Shown here one piece after another: positions 25,770 to 38,935 of a DNA stretch of 64,000 bases. This DNA comes from Blastomyces gilchristii SLH14081 (taxonomy: Eukaryota; Ascomycota; Eurotiomycetes; Onygenales; Ajellomycetaceae): contig NW_003101674.1 in the NCBI RefSeq assembly GCF_000003855.2, forward strand, positions 1,168,734-1,232,733, read 5' to 3'. The translations under genes and the position numbers were made by a program. Each line of letters starts with the position of its first letter. Within the stretch, counting starts at the first letter, position 1. The notes beneath the pieces are model-generated. The model worked only from the letters and a program-made list of their open reading frames with translations. It did not search any database and was not told the origin of the DNA.

Positions 25770-27694
25770 ATGTCTGACCCCCTTCTCGTCCAACGCTCCC
25801 CGTCCGCGGATTCATCAGAACGATCAGGCGAGGAGGAGGACGCCCTCTTAACCGGTCAGCCGACAAACCGCAATGGAGAACGCCATCGTTCGTTACGGCG
25901 TGAACTCGGACTCTTCGCCTGGGCCCTCGTCGCAACCGTGGCCGTAATCACACTGACTGTCCTTTACCAACACCAAAAACTACAGAGCCCGAAGTTCGAT
26001 CCTGACACGAAACCATCAGGGAAGAGGAATCTCATATTTATGGTATCAGATGGCATGGGCCCGGCTAGTTTATCCCTGACGCGAAGTTTCCGACAATTCG
26101 AGAGCAATCTGCCTATTGATGATATCCTTGTGCTCGACAAGCACCACATCGGTTCATCCAGAACTAGATCCACATCCAGCCTGATTACTGACTCTGCGGC
26201 CGGCGCAACTGCGTTCTCGTGTGGGAAGAAGAGTTATAATGGCGCCATTTCTGTCCTTCCGGATAATACCCCTTGTGGTACTGTTCTTGAGGCAGCGAAA
26301 CTGGCCGGTTATATGACTGGTTTAGTTGTAACGACCCGCATTACCGATGCTACACCGGCTTGTTTTGCGTCTCATGCCAAAATGCGATCTTACGAAGATC
26401 TCATCGCTGAGCATGAAATTGGCGAATACCCTCTTGGTCGAATGGTTGACTTGATGATTGGAGGCGGGCGATGCCACTTCCTACCAAACTCGACCGAGGG
26501 GAGCTGCCGTGGAGATGATAAAGATGTGGTGGAGATGGCTAAATCCAAGGGATTCTCGTACGTTGACGATCGGACTGGATTCGACAGTCTTAAAAAGGGC
26601 AGCAACGTCACTCTACCCCTACTTGGCCTTCTAGCTCCCAAGGATATTCCCTTTGAAATTGACCGCCGCCAAGTGAACGATGTCTATCCATCTCTCGAGG
26701 AGATGGCACGAACGGCGCTAAGAGCTTTAAGTGAAGCTACAAAGGATAGTGATAAAGGTTTCTTCATTATGATTGAGGGCTCGAGAATAGACCATGCAGG
26801 CCATGGAAATGACCCGGCCGCTCAAGTCCACGAAGTTCTAGCATATGATAAAGCTTTTTCTGCGGTATTGGAGTTCCTTGAGAGTGATTCTACTCCTGGC
26901 ATTCTTGTTGCCACATCGGACCATGAGACTGGCGGCTTGTCCATTGCAAGACAGCTACACGATGATTACCCCGCGTACCTATGGTATCCCGGTGTTCTTG
27001 CAAACGCCAGCCATTCCTCTGAACATCTCGGCAATGCCCTTGACGACTATTTGAATGGGGATGGCAAAGACGCCGATGACTCAGCCCGTCATAAATATAT
27101 CCGCAAGAAGCTTGTGGAAGATGGACTGGGCATTTACGACTCGACGGACTCTGAGGTCCAGAAACTTGTAGATGGCGGAGGAGCCTATGCTTTTGCAAGC
27201 ATGGTGAGTCGACGGGCTCAAATTGGCTGGTCGACACATGGCCATTCAGGTTAGTTGCTTTCTTCCCCTTTCTCATTAATTTTCCCCTTTATCGCTTTAT
27301 ATTTTCAAAAACGGGGGTTATATATTAACATTTTTATCCGGCAGCTGTCGATGTCAATATTTACGCCTCCTCACCACATGATGCACTGCCCCTAGTCGGC
27401 AACCACGAAAATAGCGAAGTTGGTTTATTCCTCGCAGACTACCTCTCACTTGATCTCGATGATGTCACCAAGCTATTAAAAGATAAAAAATCATCCCCAC
27501 ACGTTAGCGCTGATGGGAGTGATAACCAATACGCTTGGATGGGCGAACCGCTAGATGACGATGCCGTCGTCGACACACTCGATAGATACCATGGCGATTT
27601 CAAACTAAGGAAACGCGACGAGGCGGTCGATGGTGTTTCCCTTGGTTATAGAGATCTGGAGCATGAAAGTTGCGGTTGTGGTTTGAGAAATTAG
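25770..27694 (+). CDS. Vacuolar alkaline phosphatase (Pho8 type)
   Basis: Repressible vacuolar alkaline phosphatase that removes phosphate from monoesters, a type II membrane protein in yeasts. Exons 25770-27249 and 27345-27694 join through a GTTAGT donor and CAG acceptor and give 609 residues. The start ATG opens a polar cytosolic tail; a single membrane segment lies at residues about 47-66. Catalytic signatures are present: metal-binding SDGMGP near residue 93-98, nucleophile Ser142 in TDSAAGATAF, metal-binding IEGSRIDHAGH, and SDHETGG. The intron falls just after STHGHS, in the segment that supplies the last zinc ligand, and exon 2 continues AVDVNIYASSPH. The tail ends in a short Cys-rich end (ESCGCGLRN). 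A later in-frame ATG is possible but would remove the cytosolic tail. Confidence 0.93.
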
Positions 27695-28550
27695 TCTTCC
27701 TTCCTCCCATCACACCCCGGCGCGCCCTCCTAACCCCCCTCTTCCCTGCGGTGCAAACTCTCAAGCTTAATAATTTCCTGTCTCTTTTGCTATTAATAAT
27801 TTTTTTAATTTACACTCAACCCCTTAGCACATTTGTGTGGCGTTTCTGTCATTTCCTCATATCCTCCTTTTCATTTTTCTTGCACTACCTTGCATTTCTC
27901 GGTTTGTCATTTAATTCCCCTATCCCAAATATTTTTGGTTTCCAAGCTATTGGTTATTTTTCCTTTCTCCACCTCAATCCACTTCAGCGCAGAATAGACT
28001 CCGTTCTGTTTGCTCTGCAATAACTTCTTCTTGTGTCTGTTCATATTGTCGTCACCTAGAAAACCCCAATGGTGTATTGGAATAGCAAATCAGTTTTTAT
28101 CATTACCCCATCTCCAAGTAGTGCTTGCTTCATTTGGGGACTAACGCGTCTATGTTTTCTAGCAATAATTTTTGGAAGCTGGATGGTGGAGGTAGATAAA
28201 TAATCTTCTTTCATTAGAGTTGAATTATCTATGACAAACATACGAGACATTAAGGAAAATGACAATCAAATGAGAGAAACAGGCACTCCAAAAATTTCAC
28301 GTTGCTTCTGGATCACTACCTACCCCTGAAAAATTCCATGCGCCTAAATGCGGCAAAGCGCCAATCCGGATCCCAAACCAATACAAACCACCTCAGGAAG
28401 ATATCCAAAGCCCAAAAGCGCGCATTTTCATATTACTCCAGAAGGTATCAAACCCCTTCCTCAAAAAAAACCAGAATAATTCCAAGTCTCCCCTAAACGC
28501 CCCAGGCGCCACGCAGGTACATGGACATACCACCACCTCACTACACCTAC
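27695..28550. other. Intergenic, no gene recognised
   Basis: Holds the alkaline phosphatase 3' end and possibly the 3' end of the small gene on the opposite strand. The sequence 27720-28020 is very T-rich and reads as hydrophobic nonsense frames. No RNA gene seen. Confidence 0.5.
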
Positions 28551-28853
28551 CTACCGTCCCCCTCTAACCCAGTACTCCCACGACTCCTCCGCCCGCCGCG
28601 CCCGCCGCGCCCGCCGCGCCCACTTTTCACACCGCTCACACTCCCTTGTCGAGCGCGTCGAGCTCAATATATTCTCGTAACTGCGAAGCGGGACGCAGCG
28701 CGGCTGGTCCTCGAACGGGACTATGATGTCGGTACGCATGAGTTCGCGCGGGTCGTTGATGCGCTGGAGTTGGCGGTAGAGATCTGGGCAGAATCTGATA
28801 AGGGTGAAGAGGTTGTGGTTGCAGGTATACTTTATTTCATGGTAGTAGCACAT
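28551..28853 (-). CDS. Small conserved-looking cysteine-containing protein
   Basis: I recognise no named function. The 100-residue frame starts at an ATG with MCYYHEIKYTCNHNLF, resembling a class of short fungal proteins that begin MCYY and keep CxH and later C residues. Positions about 30-60 (YRQLQRINDPRELM, VPFEDQPRCVPLRSY) have a regular protein character. Near the end CERCEKWARRARRARRAE is encoded over a perfect CGCGCC-type repeat (about 28587-28621), which stays open in more than one frame, so the C-terminal 30 residues are less reliable. An intron or different end is possible. The frame on the opposite strand is likely its shadow. Confidence 0.5.
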   Translation of the reverse strand: MCYYHEIKYTCNHNLFTLIRFCPDLYRQLQRINDPRELMRTDIIVPFEDQPRCVPLRSYENILSSTRSTRECERCEKWARRARRARRAEESWEYWVRGGR

Positions 28854-31318
28854 TTTCTTTTTCTTTCTTTCTTTCTTTCTTTCTTTTTCGGTTTATCTCC
28901 TGTCTCTTTCGTACGATGTGGTTTCGTGGGTGATATTGATGATAGATTGACTTAACTGGCCTTTTTTGCCGCGGAGGAAATTTGCTTTCGTCAAGGATGT
29001 CTTTTGATATGAACCGTATCGATGATATGAACACACAAGATGAGCCCTGAGAATACGGTCAAGGAAGATTCACCTCCCATGGAGCGTTAGCATCCGGCTT
29101 GGGAGCGACTGTGAGGACTGTGATTAGATACCTGAAGCCCCTTTCTTCAGCAGAACAACTCTATGGAGCTATTGTTCCCCGTCTTGCAAAGATATGAATT
29201 GACCGAGATTCAGGCAATCGGCCAAACAATCAACCAAAGCTCCGACTCTACTTGCTGCGGGAGGATCGGGCGGCGATTTCAAGAAGGTATCTCCTTAGAT
29301 AAGATCGGAAATAACCAAGCCTTCTGACGCGGAGGAGAGAGACAGAGGATAACAATCAGAAGAGAGGGGATATATCTAATTCCAAAAGAAAATCTTGAAA
29401 GAAAATAATCGGAAGCAGTTCTGAAATAAAAATACAAGGCAAGAAAAGGAGAAGAAAATCTGCCTTTATGTTGATGCATTTTATACTCAATCTCCCTTCA
29501 CTCCCCCTTCTCTCCATACACAGTGCAGTGAATGAAATCTGTGAATAACAGAGAAGTAGTAAGGATAGGAGGGGGAAAAAACCATGATAGCAAACAAAGA
29601 CTTTCCAGCAGAGCGATAGAAGACATGTACCAGAAATGGCAGTTGGGCAGGAACCAACCCATGGCTTCATTCCATTCCTCATCCCCTTTTTCTCTTTGCC
29701 ATTGCGCTCCAATCATTGTTCATCTGATGAAGTTTGCCTCCTGACCTCAGTGAGTATACCCTCATTGAAACAGCTGTTCTAGATTGAGCCATTGAGAGCA
29801 AGCAACGATATTTAGCGCCAGCAATTCCCGAAGGCCTTCCTTTCTTCCATTGCGATGGAGGGTAGCAAATGGAGGTGAAAATGACATAGTATACTTCCTG
29901 TCATGACTCAGGCAAAAATCATTAGCCGGTTTCTTCTGGGTAAGTAAGAGAAGAGAATGTGGGTGAGTCATTAGGCAGGAAGTGATAAACTGTAGCTGTG
30001 TTCAGATTAATACAGACAAATTACATGTAGATGTGTGTATGTAGAAGGAAGATGTATCCACTTGCAAAATTGAGAAACCTGGATGAGAAATAGTGCACAC
30101 TGCTTTGTATGAAGAATGAAAAAAAGCATGTGTTTCTTGCTGAGAAAGAAGAGAGCAAACAATGGCCTCCTGAATGATCTTTAAAAATAAAGAAAAATGA
30201 AGACAGCATGAGTGAGAGATGAGAATATCCATCAAACAGATACAGCTCAAACAAAATCAAAAGAAAATAGACAAGACTCAAGATAATAAACTGTAAAAAG
30301 AAGTAATTAACAAGATCTAGATCAGAGATTGCAGATGAGTAATAGCTTATAAATCATCTAAAGCTCAGTTAAGCTTAACAAGTTGCAGTGATGAAAATGA
30401 TGATAAACATGAAAGAAGAATAACACACATGAATATCTGAAACTGTAGTTTGATAAGAGAGTGAGAGAAACATCTGTGATAGACTTCTCATACTCTTACA
30501 TTCACCAAATACTATATTATATTCAGTGCATTTATCACTGATAAAAGTATTAGTATGAAGAGAAAAACAAACACAATTTATACTCATATAAATAATTATA
30601 TTAAAGTTCTTCATAATTTAATAAATTGATACTTAGTCTTTTGGAAATGTCTGAGTCAGAATATTTGCTTAAAGTGAGAGATACAAAAAAAGTAATAATA
30701 AAATAAGAAAGACAGATCTGACTCTGAAGATATTAAAAAGTATGTGAGTGATCAACTTTTATATTCTTACTTTGAGATAATATCAAGAGACTTCTTATCA
30801 TTGAAATCAGACTATTGTATATAAATTTAAGAAAAAGAGTATATGTAATCTTTCTGTAAATGACTTTTAAATCATATCACATGTGAAGAGAAGGACAATG
30901 TTCAAGAAATACATGTGTACATGAAGAAAAAGAAACATCTCTATTATTTTCATCAATAGAAAACAGACAAAAAGAGTTATAGTGTATGAAGGAATTCATG
31001 ATGATGATTTAGAAGATCATATTTGTTCATTGTAGCTTGAGCTGGGTTGTCACATCCATTATAGAGTTCCAAACAATAGGATCTTTGGCTGAGAATTGCA
31101 CACGGGGCTGATTTCCACACGAAAACAGAAGCGAGCATAGCGGAAAGGGTAATTAAGAGATAAATGAGATTAATTCAATGCTGGTAGCAGAAGATGAAGC
31201 ACGCTGAAAAAGGGGACGTTACAGAGAGAACAAGGAAAAGAAAGAAAAGAAAGATTAGGGCATGACAGGAAAATTATGAAAAGTTGAAGAAAAAAGAGGA
31301 GAATAGAGGAATATATGC

Positions 31319-31319
<1 letters not shown>
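28854..31319. other. Intergenic, increasingly AT-rich, no gene recognised
   Basis: Begins with a TTTC tetranucleotide run (28859-28886). From about 30,000 to 31,050 GC falls and CpG becomes rare, resembling the mutated block further right, so this may be an old decayed repeat. No ORF here has a recognisable motif. Confidence 0.5.

Positions 31320-31405
<86 letters not shown>
31320..31405 (+). repeat. Poly(A) followed by GA microsatellite
   Basis: A 36-base A run (31320-31355) continues into a nearly pure GA repeat to 31405. It ends 70 bases beyond the crf1 stop codon, so in the crf1 transcript it would read as a CU repeat followed by poly(U) if the 3' untranslated region extends that far. 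Confidence 0.92.
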
Positions 31406-31406
<1 letters not shown>

Positions 31407-31475
31407 GCAGATCCATATTAAATGAAGTCGTGTATTGATAGTTATATATCCCAAAACAGCATTAAATCTTTATCC

Positions 31476-33007
31476 TTACATGTTAACCAAAGCCATTACG
31501 GCCACGAGAACTGCAAATATCGATCCTTTGAGAACACGTTCGTTCTGGGATGGAGCACCGCTAGAGCCATTGTTGTTAACTCCTGGGCCAGTGAAATCAG
31601 TGGATGGCCCGTCACCGTCGTCATCCCCACCGCCAGAGCCACCGCCAGAGCCACCGCCAGAGCCACCACCAGAGCCACCACCAGGACTTGGGGCGTGACC
31701 ATTGGTGCCAGGTCCGCCTCCGCTGATGCCAGGAATAACAGCGATATCCGACTCAGTGGGCTTCGACCCAGGTCCAGACGGATAGTCCTTATCCATATCA
31801 GTGCCAGTGCCAAGGAATGACTTGAGAACTGTTTTTCTGCCAGAAATCACAACAGTGTCCTCGGTTCCAGCAATATCATCGTAGAAGTACGACTTGTCGC
31901 CTTCAATCTTAGCCTTCGCAGGTGGGTCATAGCACTCCATTGTAACCTCCGAGACGAGCGAAAAGTAATAGCCGTGCTTTTGAATATCCTCATGATTCCA
32001 GTCCACGAGACCTCCGGCCCAATCAATTGTTCCCTGGGGGGCATCCTCTTTCCCGCCAGGCCAGAGGGAGAGCTGAACGCGGGAAGGAGTTTGTGGGTAG
32101 TGGTATTGGTTGGTCTTCTTGTTGAGGGTATCCTTTTTGTTCAAGACGCGTAGAGGCTTTCCATCAATAGACCAAGTGATCGAATCTGGTCTCCAGTCGA
32201 TCTCGTATGTGTGTTCCTCCGAAAAGGAGTTGCCGCCGACACTAAGATTTTTTCCGTTGGTATCTACACGTAGATCTAGTTAGCCCAATGCTGAAATACC
32301 AATAATCAATGCCGACACCATGTCTGGGACCAAAGGTGGAGGAGATGTCATCATACAATCAATGATGCCCTGGAAATACCAGTTGGTCTGAACAGTTTGC
32401 AAATCAGTTCCGACCCATTCAAAATCAATCTCATCCTTCACATCAGACATAAGGATGAAGGCAGTGATAACGCCGGCACCACGACTAGTCTTCAATTTGG
32501 CACTGGTTTTGCCATACCACATGTAGTGATTGTTGGCAAGATGAGTACCGACGGAATTTGGTGGCATGGTCATTACGAGGGCTCCACTGGTAGAAAGAGT
32601 TTTCCCACTCGAGACCCAGTCTGACTTGCCCGCATCGCCGAGATATTTTGTTCGTGGGGCAACTCCGTCCAAGTTGTCAAATTTGTACGTTTTGCTTTTA
32701 CATACTGGAGCAGGCGCGCATGACTCGATGGAAAATGAAGATTTGGGGTCACAGCCGCCCAGGCAGTAGGCTCCCACTCCACATTCTCCGTATACTACCG
32801 GCATAAAAAGAGAAAAAATAACAGGAATTAGTAAAACAACGGACACGGTAATGTTTGATATGGGAGATGTACGAGGGTTAACTCACGGGAGCAGCATGGG
32901 GCCTTGTCAGGACATTTGTTATCATTGTCGCAGGGTACTGGCTTCTGTGCGAGAACGACTTGGGTAGAAAGCGCCAAGCACGCAAGATAGGTCAAAAGCC
33001 GGGCCAT
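31476..33007 (-). CDS. Crf1/Crh-type GPI-anchored cell wall transglycosylase
   Basis: GH16 enzyme of the Crh family, which links chitin to beta-glucan in the fungal cell wall. Exons 32887-33007, 32357-32794 and 31476-32263 (GTGAGT and GTATGA donors, TAG acceptors) give 448 residues. Residues 1-20 form a signal peptide (MARLLTYLACLALSTQVVLA). A small cysteine-rich chitin-binding-like module follows (DKAPCCS, then GECGVGAYCLGGCDP). The catalytic motif DEIDFEWVG places the two acid residues at about E162 and E166. Later family motifs include TYEIDWRPDSITWSIDGKPLR and QLSLWPGG. After the domain comes a (GGGS)-type linker encoded by 12-base repeats, then a Ser/Asn-rich stretch and a hydrophobic tail, the layout of a GPI anchor signal. 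The second donor is less usual but the join restores the family sequence. Confidence 0.93.
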
Positions 33008-33830
33008 GGCGAAAAAGAGGGTGTAGAAGGAAAAGAATGGTCAATCGATTCCCCGACTGCGAATATATCAGCAGGGGCCAAAGAGTTTGTTAATAAGGCG
33101 ATAGATAAAAGCCAGAATCGAGTGGAAAAGCCGGTACGGCGGAGGGAGAGAATGGTGGGTGTGCGCGATGGAAGAAGGGGGTTTAGGCAAACAATGAGAG
33201 TTAAGGCTGAGCAGAGAAGCAAAATGACCGCTGACTCGAAGGATGCACAAAGCGAGTGGAATGCGTCCTTGAAGGGGGTAAGAAAGAGAAGAAGAGGAAC
33301 GAAAGAAAGAACGCGTCAAATAAAGACGGGATAGGATAGTTGGGTGAAAGAGTGAAGGGTGAAGGCTGAGTAGAATGGAGAACGGAAGGGGGGCTCTTTA
33401 ACTGTGTTTGCACCAACCACCCCCCAGGGGCGGCCTTGGGGTCTCGTGCCCTGGCCCAGGCTGCCCAGGCTGCTCAGGCACGATCTCACCTCGCATGCGG
33501 CATTACCATGGTTATTCTGTCGTTGACGCCCGCTGCTGGCGCCAATTGGATGGAGTCTTTTGGAGGTAACTCCCGGGCGGACGTTTCCATTCCAAGGTTC
33601 GGCAGCTGTCTTCTGATTTGCTTACCGATTCCAGGTTTGCAGAATGATCCACTCACACGCTGACAGGAAAACTGCTAAGGCTGCTAGTGCCCATGCAAAC
33701 CGACTCTAAAATAAGCTGTGAACAAATCATGTCCGCTTAATTCAGCCATTCTGTCAAGTCTAGTTAGTCGTGTCTTGCAAAAATAGTAAGACTTGCCAGA
33801 CCCCGCCATGGTAAACAATTATTAATTAAT
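33008..33830. promoter_or_regulatory. Promoter region of crf1
   Basis: Upstream of the crf1 start. On the crf1 strand it is pyrimidine-rich between about 33,020 and 33,400. A short CCCAGGCTG repeat lies near 33450-33480. GC content is still normal here, so the gene is outside the AT-rich block. Confidence 0.5.
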
Positions 33831-34038
33831 AATAGAGGAATCCTGTGACGCCAAGTCGCAATATAATTTGTACGTACCGCCTTCCTATCTAGGTTTAGTG
33901 AGTGGAATTGTTGTCAAAGAAGATAGCGCATCTCTGTAATTTTGATTTCAGTATTGAGTGTATATATTATACATAAATTACATATCTAATCAGATTAATC
34001 AGATATTCAGATTATGTAATCTGAAGATTTAGTTGTGA

Positions 34039-34109
34039 GAGAGGTTGAACGTGGTTGGTTGTTGTTGTTATCTTCTAACTAACTAGCAGCTAGTGGAAGC
34101 TAAATATAT
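34039..34109 (+). repeat. Repeat R1, left copy (71 bases)
   Basis: Aligns without gaps with 53507-53577. The central 'cttctaactaactagcagct' is identical; the differing sites are nearly all G here and A there, plus C to T changes. This copy is the less mutated. It may be part of an LTR or another element whose ends I cannot place. Confidence 0.8.
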
Positions 34110-34210
34110 CCATACGGGAAGAACGTAGGGTTAATTTACGGTGATTACACCGTGGATCCACCATTCCACCTGTGTCACGTGTCGCTGATTGTAACACATG
34201 TTCCACCATT

Positions 34211-34236
34211 ATATTCAGTGACATGTCACTGAATAT
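34211..34236. repeat. Perfect 26-base palindrome
   Basis: The left arm 'atattcagtgaca' is followed directly by its exact reverse complement, with no spacer. It sits at the left edge of the AT-rich block, close to a CACGTG at about 34178. Confidence 0.9.
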
Positions 34237-36110
34237 TAAACATCAAGATGATATTGAAATAGCACAGAACTTCTTGACATTATCAGGGGACAGCTCAGTC
34301 ATCATGTAATTGATGAATGTTATTATCAAGATACTACTGAGATACTATGAGTCACAATATACTGTTCTATCAGTGAAATCAATACTTGTATACTATTTAG
34401 CTAGACTAGTTAACTACTTTATATAAATCAAATTACTATTCAAAGAAATAAGATATCTTAAGTATAATATAAATATCTTATTATCTGAGATTCATATATT
34501 AAATAATCATCATTTTCATCAGTATTCAGTATTGAAATATTATATAATACTATCTTTTAAACTGCTGAAAGTCTGATAATAGTATAACTATTAGAATTCT
34601 CTTATAAAATTAGCAGATTCAGTAGATAATTCTGTCTGATATAATATAGAGAAGTAAGTATAAAGAAAATCTGCTTAATTTCTCTTATTTCATGAATAAA
34701 GATAGTTATAATTCAGTTAAGATTAGTTCTCTGATATTAAAGAATATTCTTCTTTATAAGAGAGATTCAGTAAATACACTCTCTGATTTATATATTAATA
34801 AGTTAATAACTGATTGATTAATTAGTTAAAGAGATATATTAAACTGAGAATATTAACTTATTATAGAAAAGAATCAGACAGTAACTTAGTTTTAAAACTA
34901 AGAACTTATTTTAATCAGTATTATAGAATTCTCACAGATTATTAAGAAATAAATAAAGTAATTCAAGCTTAAAGAGATTTATAAATTATATATTAACTTT
35001 CTCTAATATCTTACTTAATAATAGATAACTAAAAATCTTTGAGATAATATAATCTTTTATTAACTCTAACTTAATAGAGTAGTTCAGTAAATTATTATTA
35101 TTATCTAATTCTTTATTTATTCTTAGAAGATTATTAAACAGTGTTGAATAAACTGTATATAGCTGTTAAATCTTCTGTATCAGATATAAGTCAGATCTGT
35201 TAAAAGAATCTCTTAATACTAGTTATAAGATACAGTGAAAGCTCTTCTATAAGAGTAGTATCTTCTTTATATCTTAATAATTTATTCACTGTATTAAATT
35301 CTTATAGTCTTAATACTTATTCTCTTCTATCAGAATATTATAGTTATTAGATACAGTGTATTCTTTAATCAGCTTAATATAGTATAAATTAATATATATA
35401 TTTAGCTGATTCTTTATATATTATATAAGCTTTGCTTTTTTAATATAATCACTGATATATGTAGTAACTGTACTCATTGTTAAAGTAGAGAATAACTGAT
35501 AATTAATAACTGAATCAGCTTAGAATAATTTAAATATCACTGCTACTCTTACTGCAGCTTTAATAAGAAATTATAGCTGTTAACAGACTATAAGTATGAT
35601 TTAATAAGCTACTTCAGAATTATTTTCTCTCAGAGATTAAGATATTAATAGACTATTACTTCTTATAATAACTGTATATATCTGAATAATAAAATTAATA
35701 GATGATTGATTTGATGCTGAAAATACTACAGAAATAATCTACTTAATTACTGAACTGAGTTATTTCTCTCTGAGCTTATACTATAAGATAAGAGATATAA
35801 TAATTAAAGCTTAAGCATATTCTTAAAGCTGATACTTCTTGAAATGAGTAATCAGTGACTATAGATGATTTTAATTATAAGAAAAAGAGAATATCTATAA
35901 TATTTAAAAGTATTCTAATTAATTATATAGTGATAAGACAGTACTGATCAGTAATAAGTATAAAATCTCTGATATATCAGTGAACTCACTATAATATAAA
36001 TCAGAAGAAAAAAAGAAGATTAAATTCAAACTTAAGTATATTTAAAAAAGAGATACTATCTGTATTATTATATTCTGCTCTTGATATATTTACTCTCTAC
36101 ATGTGAGATT

Positions 36111-36210
36111 NNNNNNNNNNNNNNNNNNNNNNNNNNNNNNNNNNNNNNNNNNNNNNNNNNNNNNNNNNNNNNNNNNNNNNNNNNNNNNNNNNNNNNNNNN
36201 NNNNNNNNNN
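36111..36210. other. Assembly gap (100 N)
   Basis: Exactly 100 unknown bases, the conventional size for a scaffold gap of unknown length. Distance and order across it are therefore not guaranteed. Confidence 0.98.
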
Positions 36211-38734
36211 GCTGATTCTTATTATTAATAAAACAGTTTTGATAAAATCTTCTCACAGTTGATTCTTTGATCTCTGTATTACTATTTTACTGTAACATAT
36301 CTTTAAGAAATATAATATAAGATGTAATAACTCTCATCTTTTCTTCACTGATATTCATCATAACTCTCTTATAATTTAATATAGATAAATTATATGATAA
36401 TACAGTAACAGTGTCAGAAAAATTAATATTATAAGAATTAAAAATTAGAATAAAAATATTATTTCATTTTAAACACTCAACAGCACTTAGTGTAGAAATT
36501 ATATAAAAACTTATTAAGCTTCAGTACATATTCTGATATAAATTAAATTTATCAATAAATAATTAATATGACAGAGAAATAACTTATATATTAGAGTAAA
36601 ATATACTTTTCAAAAGATCTTAATTATATATTATAATTTTCAACTCAGTCTGAATCAGTGAAGATTTGTAATATAATTATATCTCAATAACTTCAGTTTT
36701 AATTCTTATGACTCAGTGAAGAAAATACTGATCTTGACTCTTATATATTAGTAGATCAGAACTCAATTCAAATACTATATTTATATAAATATTAAGTTGA
36801 TTAAGAACTTAAATAATTAAGATATATTTTATCTTATTCTTCATTGTGATTATTTCAAAGAGACTAAATAATGAATTCAAGAACAGTAATCTTTGTACAG
36901 TCTGCAGAATATAGTGAATAGCTTCTTGAACTTTTAGAACTATTATATGAGATCTTATATCTGAATATCAGTAATTACATTTAATAAAATGCACTCTCTT
37001 AATATGAGATATATTATTTAACTCTAATTTATAAAAGTATTCAAGATTTCTACACTGATACTGAATAAAATCAGAAGAAAAAATAGGTTTATTTAATAAA
37101 TATTATATAAAGTTATTAGAATAATATTTAACTGAGCTTTCTCAACTGTGAAATTATTATAACTCTGTGAGATTATTGATAATTTCTATCATTTCTATAT
37201 ACATTTGTTACTGAAAAGTTAGGGATTTAAGAAGAGCAGATATTAAGAGAATTGAATTTTAAAAGTAGAGTGATCTTATGAAGAATTCAGTGAGATTTTT
37301 CTGAGCAGAACTCAGAGTTGATATTTACATTAATAATACTATTGAAATTGAGGTTTTCTTAACTGATAAAATCAGAAATTATACTCTGTATTGCTTTTTC
37401 AGAGTTGATAAATCTTCAGAGAGCAGACTTATCAGTAATATATTCTTTAATAAACATAGAATTTATATTAATAATTTGTAGTTTTTTCAGAAAATACCTG
37501 ACTCTTTGATTCAGAGTCTCATTATTAGAATAAATGAATTCATTTCAAAGTTACTGTATTTATGAGATATATCAATTGCTGAATCAGAATTAATAAATTA
37601 ATCAGTAATAGTAACAGCAATTGCATTAGCAGCTGATATTTTAATATTATCAGTAACTGACTTATCAGAATTCTCTTAATCATTATTTTTAAAAATATTC
37701 TTCTCAGCAGCTGCTTTCAAAAGCTACTTAATATACTCAATATTATCAGCAGTATTCTCATTATATGACTCTGTCTTTAGAGAATATTAGTTTTTATAAT
37801 AATAGAGATATTAAAAGTAATAAACTTACTGAGAATAGTAATACTTCTTCACTAAGAGTATCATTATCTGAATCACTGTCAGTGAAATCTTCATTTGCAG
37901 TTTTCAGAAAAGAGAGGCTCTGATATTGAAATTTCAATTAATTATCTCTGAATTCTTATCTAAAGACAGATAGCAGATAGTGTTTCAGATTTTAATTAAA
38001 TAGATACAATATTTTGTTTTCTGATATAATTTATAGAAAAAAGTTGCATAGTTGAAAAGATATGAATGAAGTGAATAAATGATCTTGATAAAATAAAGAA
38101 ATAAGATTGAATTACTGAAAAGAGATATATTAATAAGAGCTGCAATCAGTGATAAATATTATCTTAATATTAATAATCATACTTTCTTTGTTATATTCCT
38201 GCAAGTAGCTGATTATTTTATCAGAATACTATTAAAATTTTATCAAAATTCTGAAAATAAGTATGATCATAGATCTCAGTTTAATAGATCTCTTCACACT
38301 CTCTCATCTGATAGGTTTACTGAGACAAATCACTGATTTTAAAAGAAATCATATATTAATATATCTGTATCATAGAATGAATATAATGACATCAATGAAG
38401 AATATTAGACAGATAAGAAATCAAACTCATTCTCAATATTTAGTGATCTGTTGAAGAGACATTACTGAATTCAGCACTCAGATGCAGAAGTGTATGAGAA
38501 GAAAATTCAGCTAACAGAATAAAAGCTCTGTATTGAAATCAGATGAATGTATTTTCTTACATTCTCAAAGAATAATCTGAATAAGACAGTCACAGAGATG
38601 ATGAAAATAAAGAATAAAATCTTATATATATTCTCATCAAGCTGAATTACAATGCTTGATGCAATAAAGATATGAAAGTCAAGAATATTAAAAGAAATGA
38701 AGACAAGTATTTTCAGTATTTCAGATCTTAGCAA

Positions 38735-38935
38735 AAATCTCAACTTTTCAGTGAGATATATCAAGTCTCTGATAAGATATCTTGATCTTTCAGTGAGATA
38801 TCTTAAACCTCTACTGAGATATAACAAACTTTCAATGAGATATAATAAACTCTCAATGAGATATCTTAAATCTCTGCTGAAATATATTAACTTTTCAGCA
38901 GAGAATCTTAGACAAATCTAAACTTTTCAGTGAGA
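38735..38935. repeat. Degenerate minisatellite (TTTCAGTGAGATATCTTAAA type)
   Basis: A motif close to 'ttcagtgagatatcttaaa' recurs about eight times at roughly 15-30 base spacing with substitutions. No protein motif is visible in any frame. It may be a tandem array inside a decayed transposon. Confidence 0.7.
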
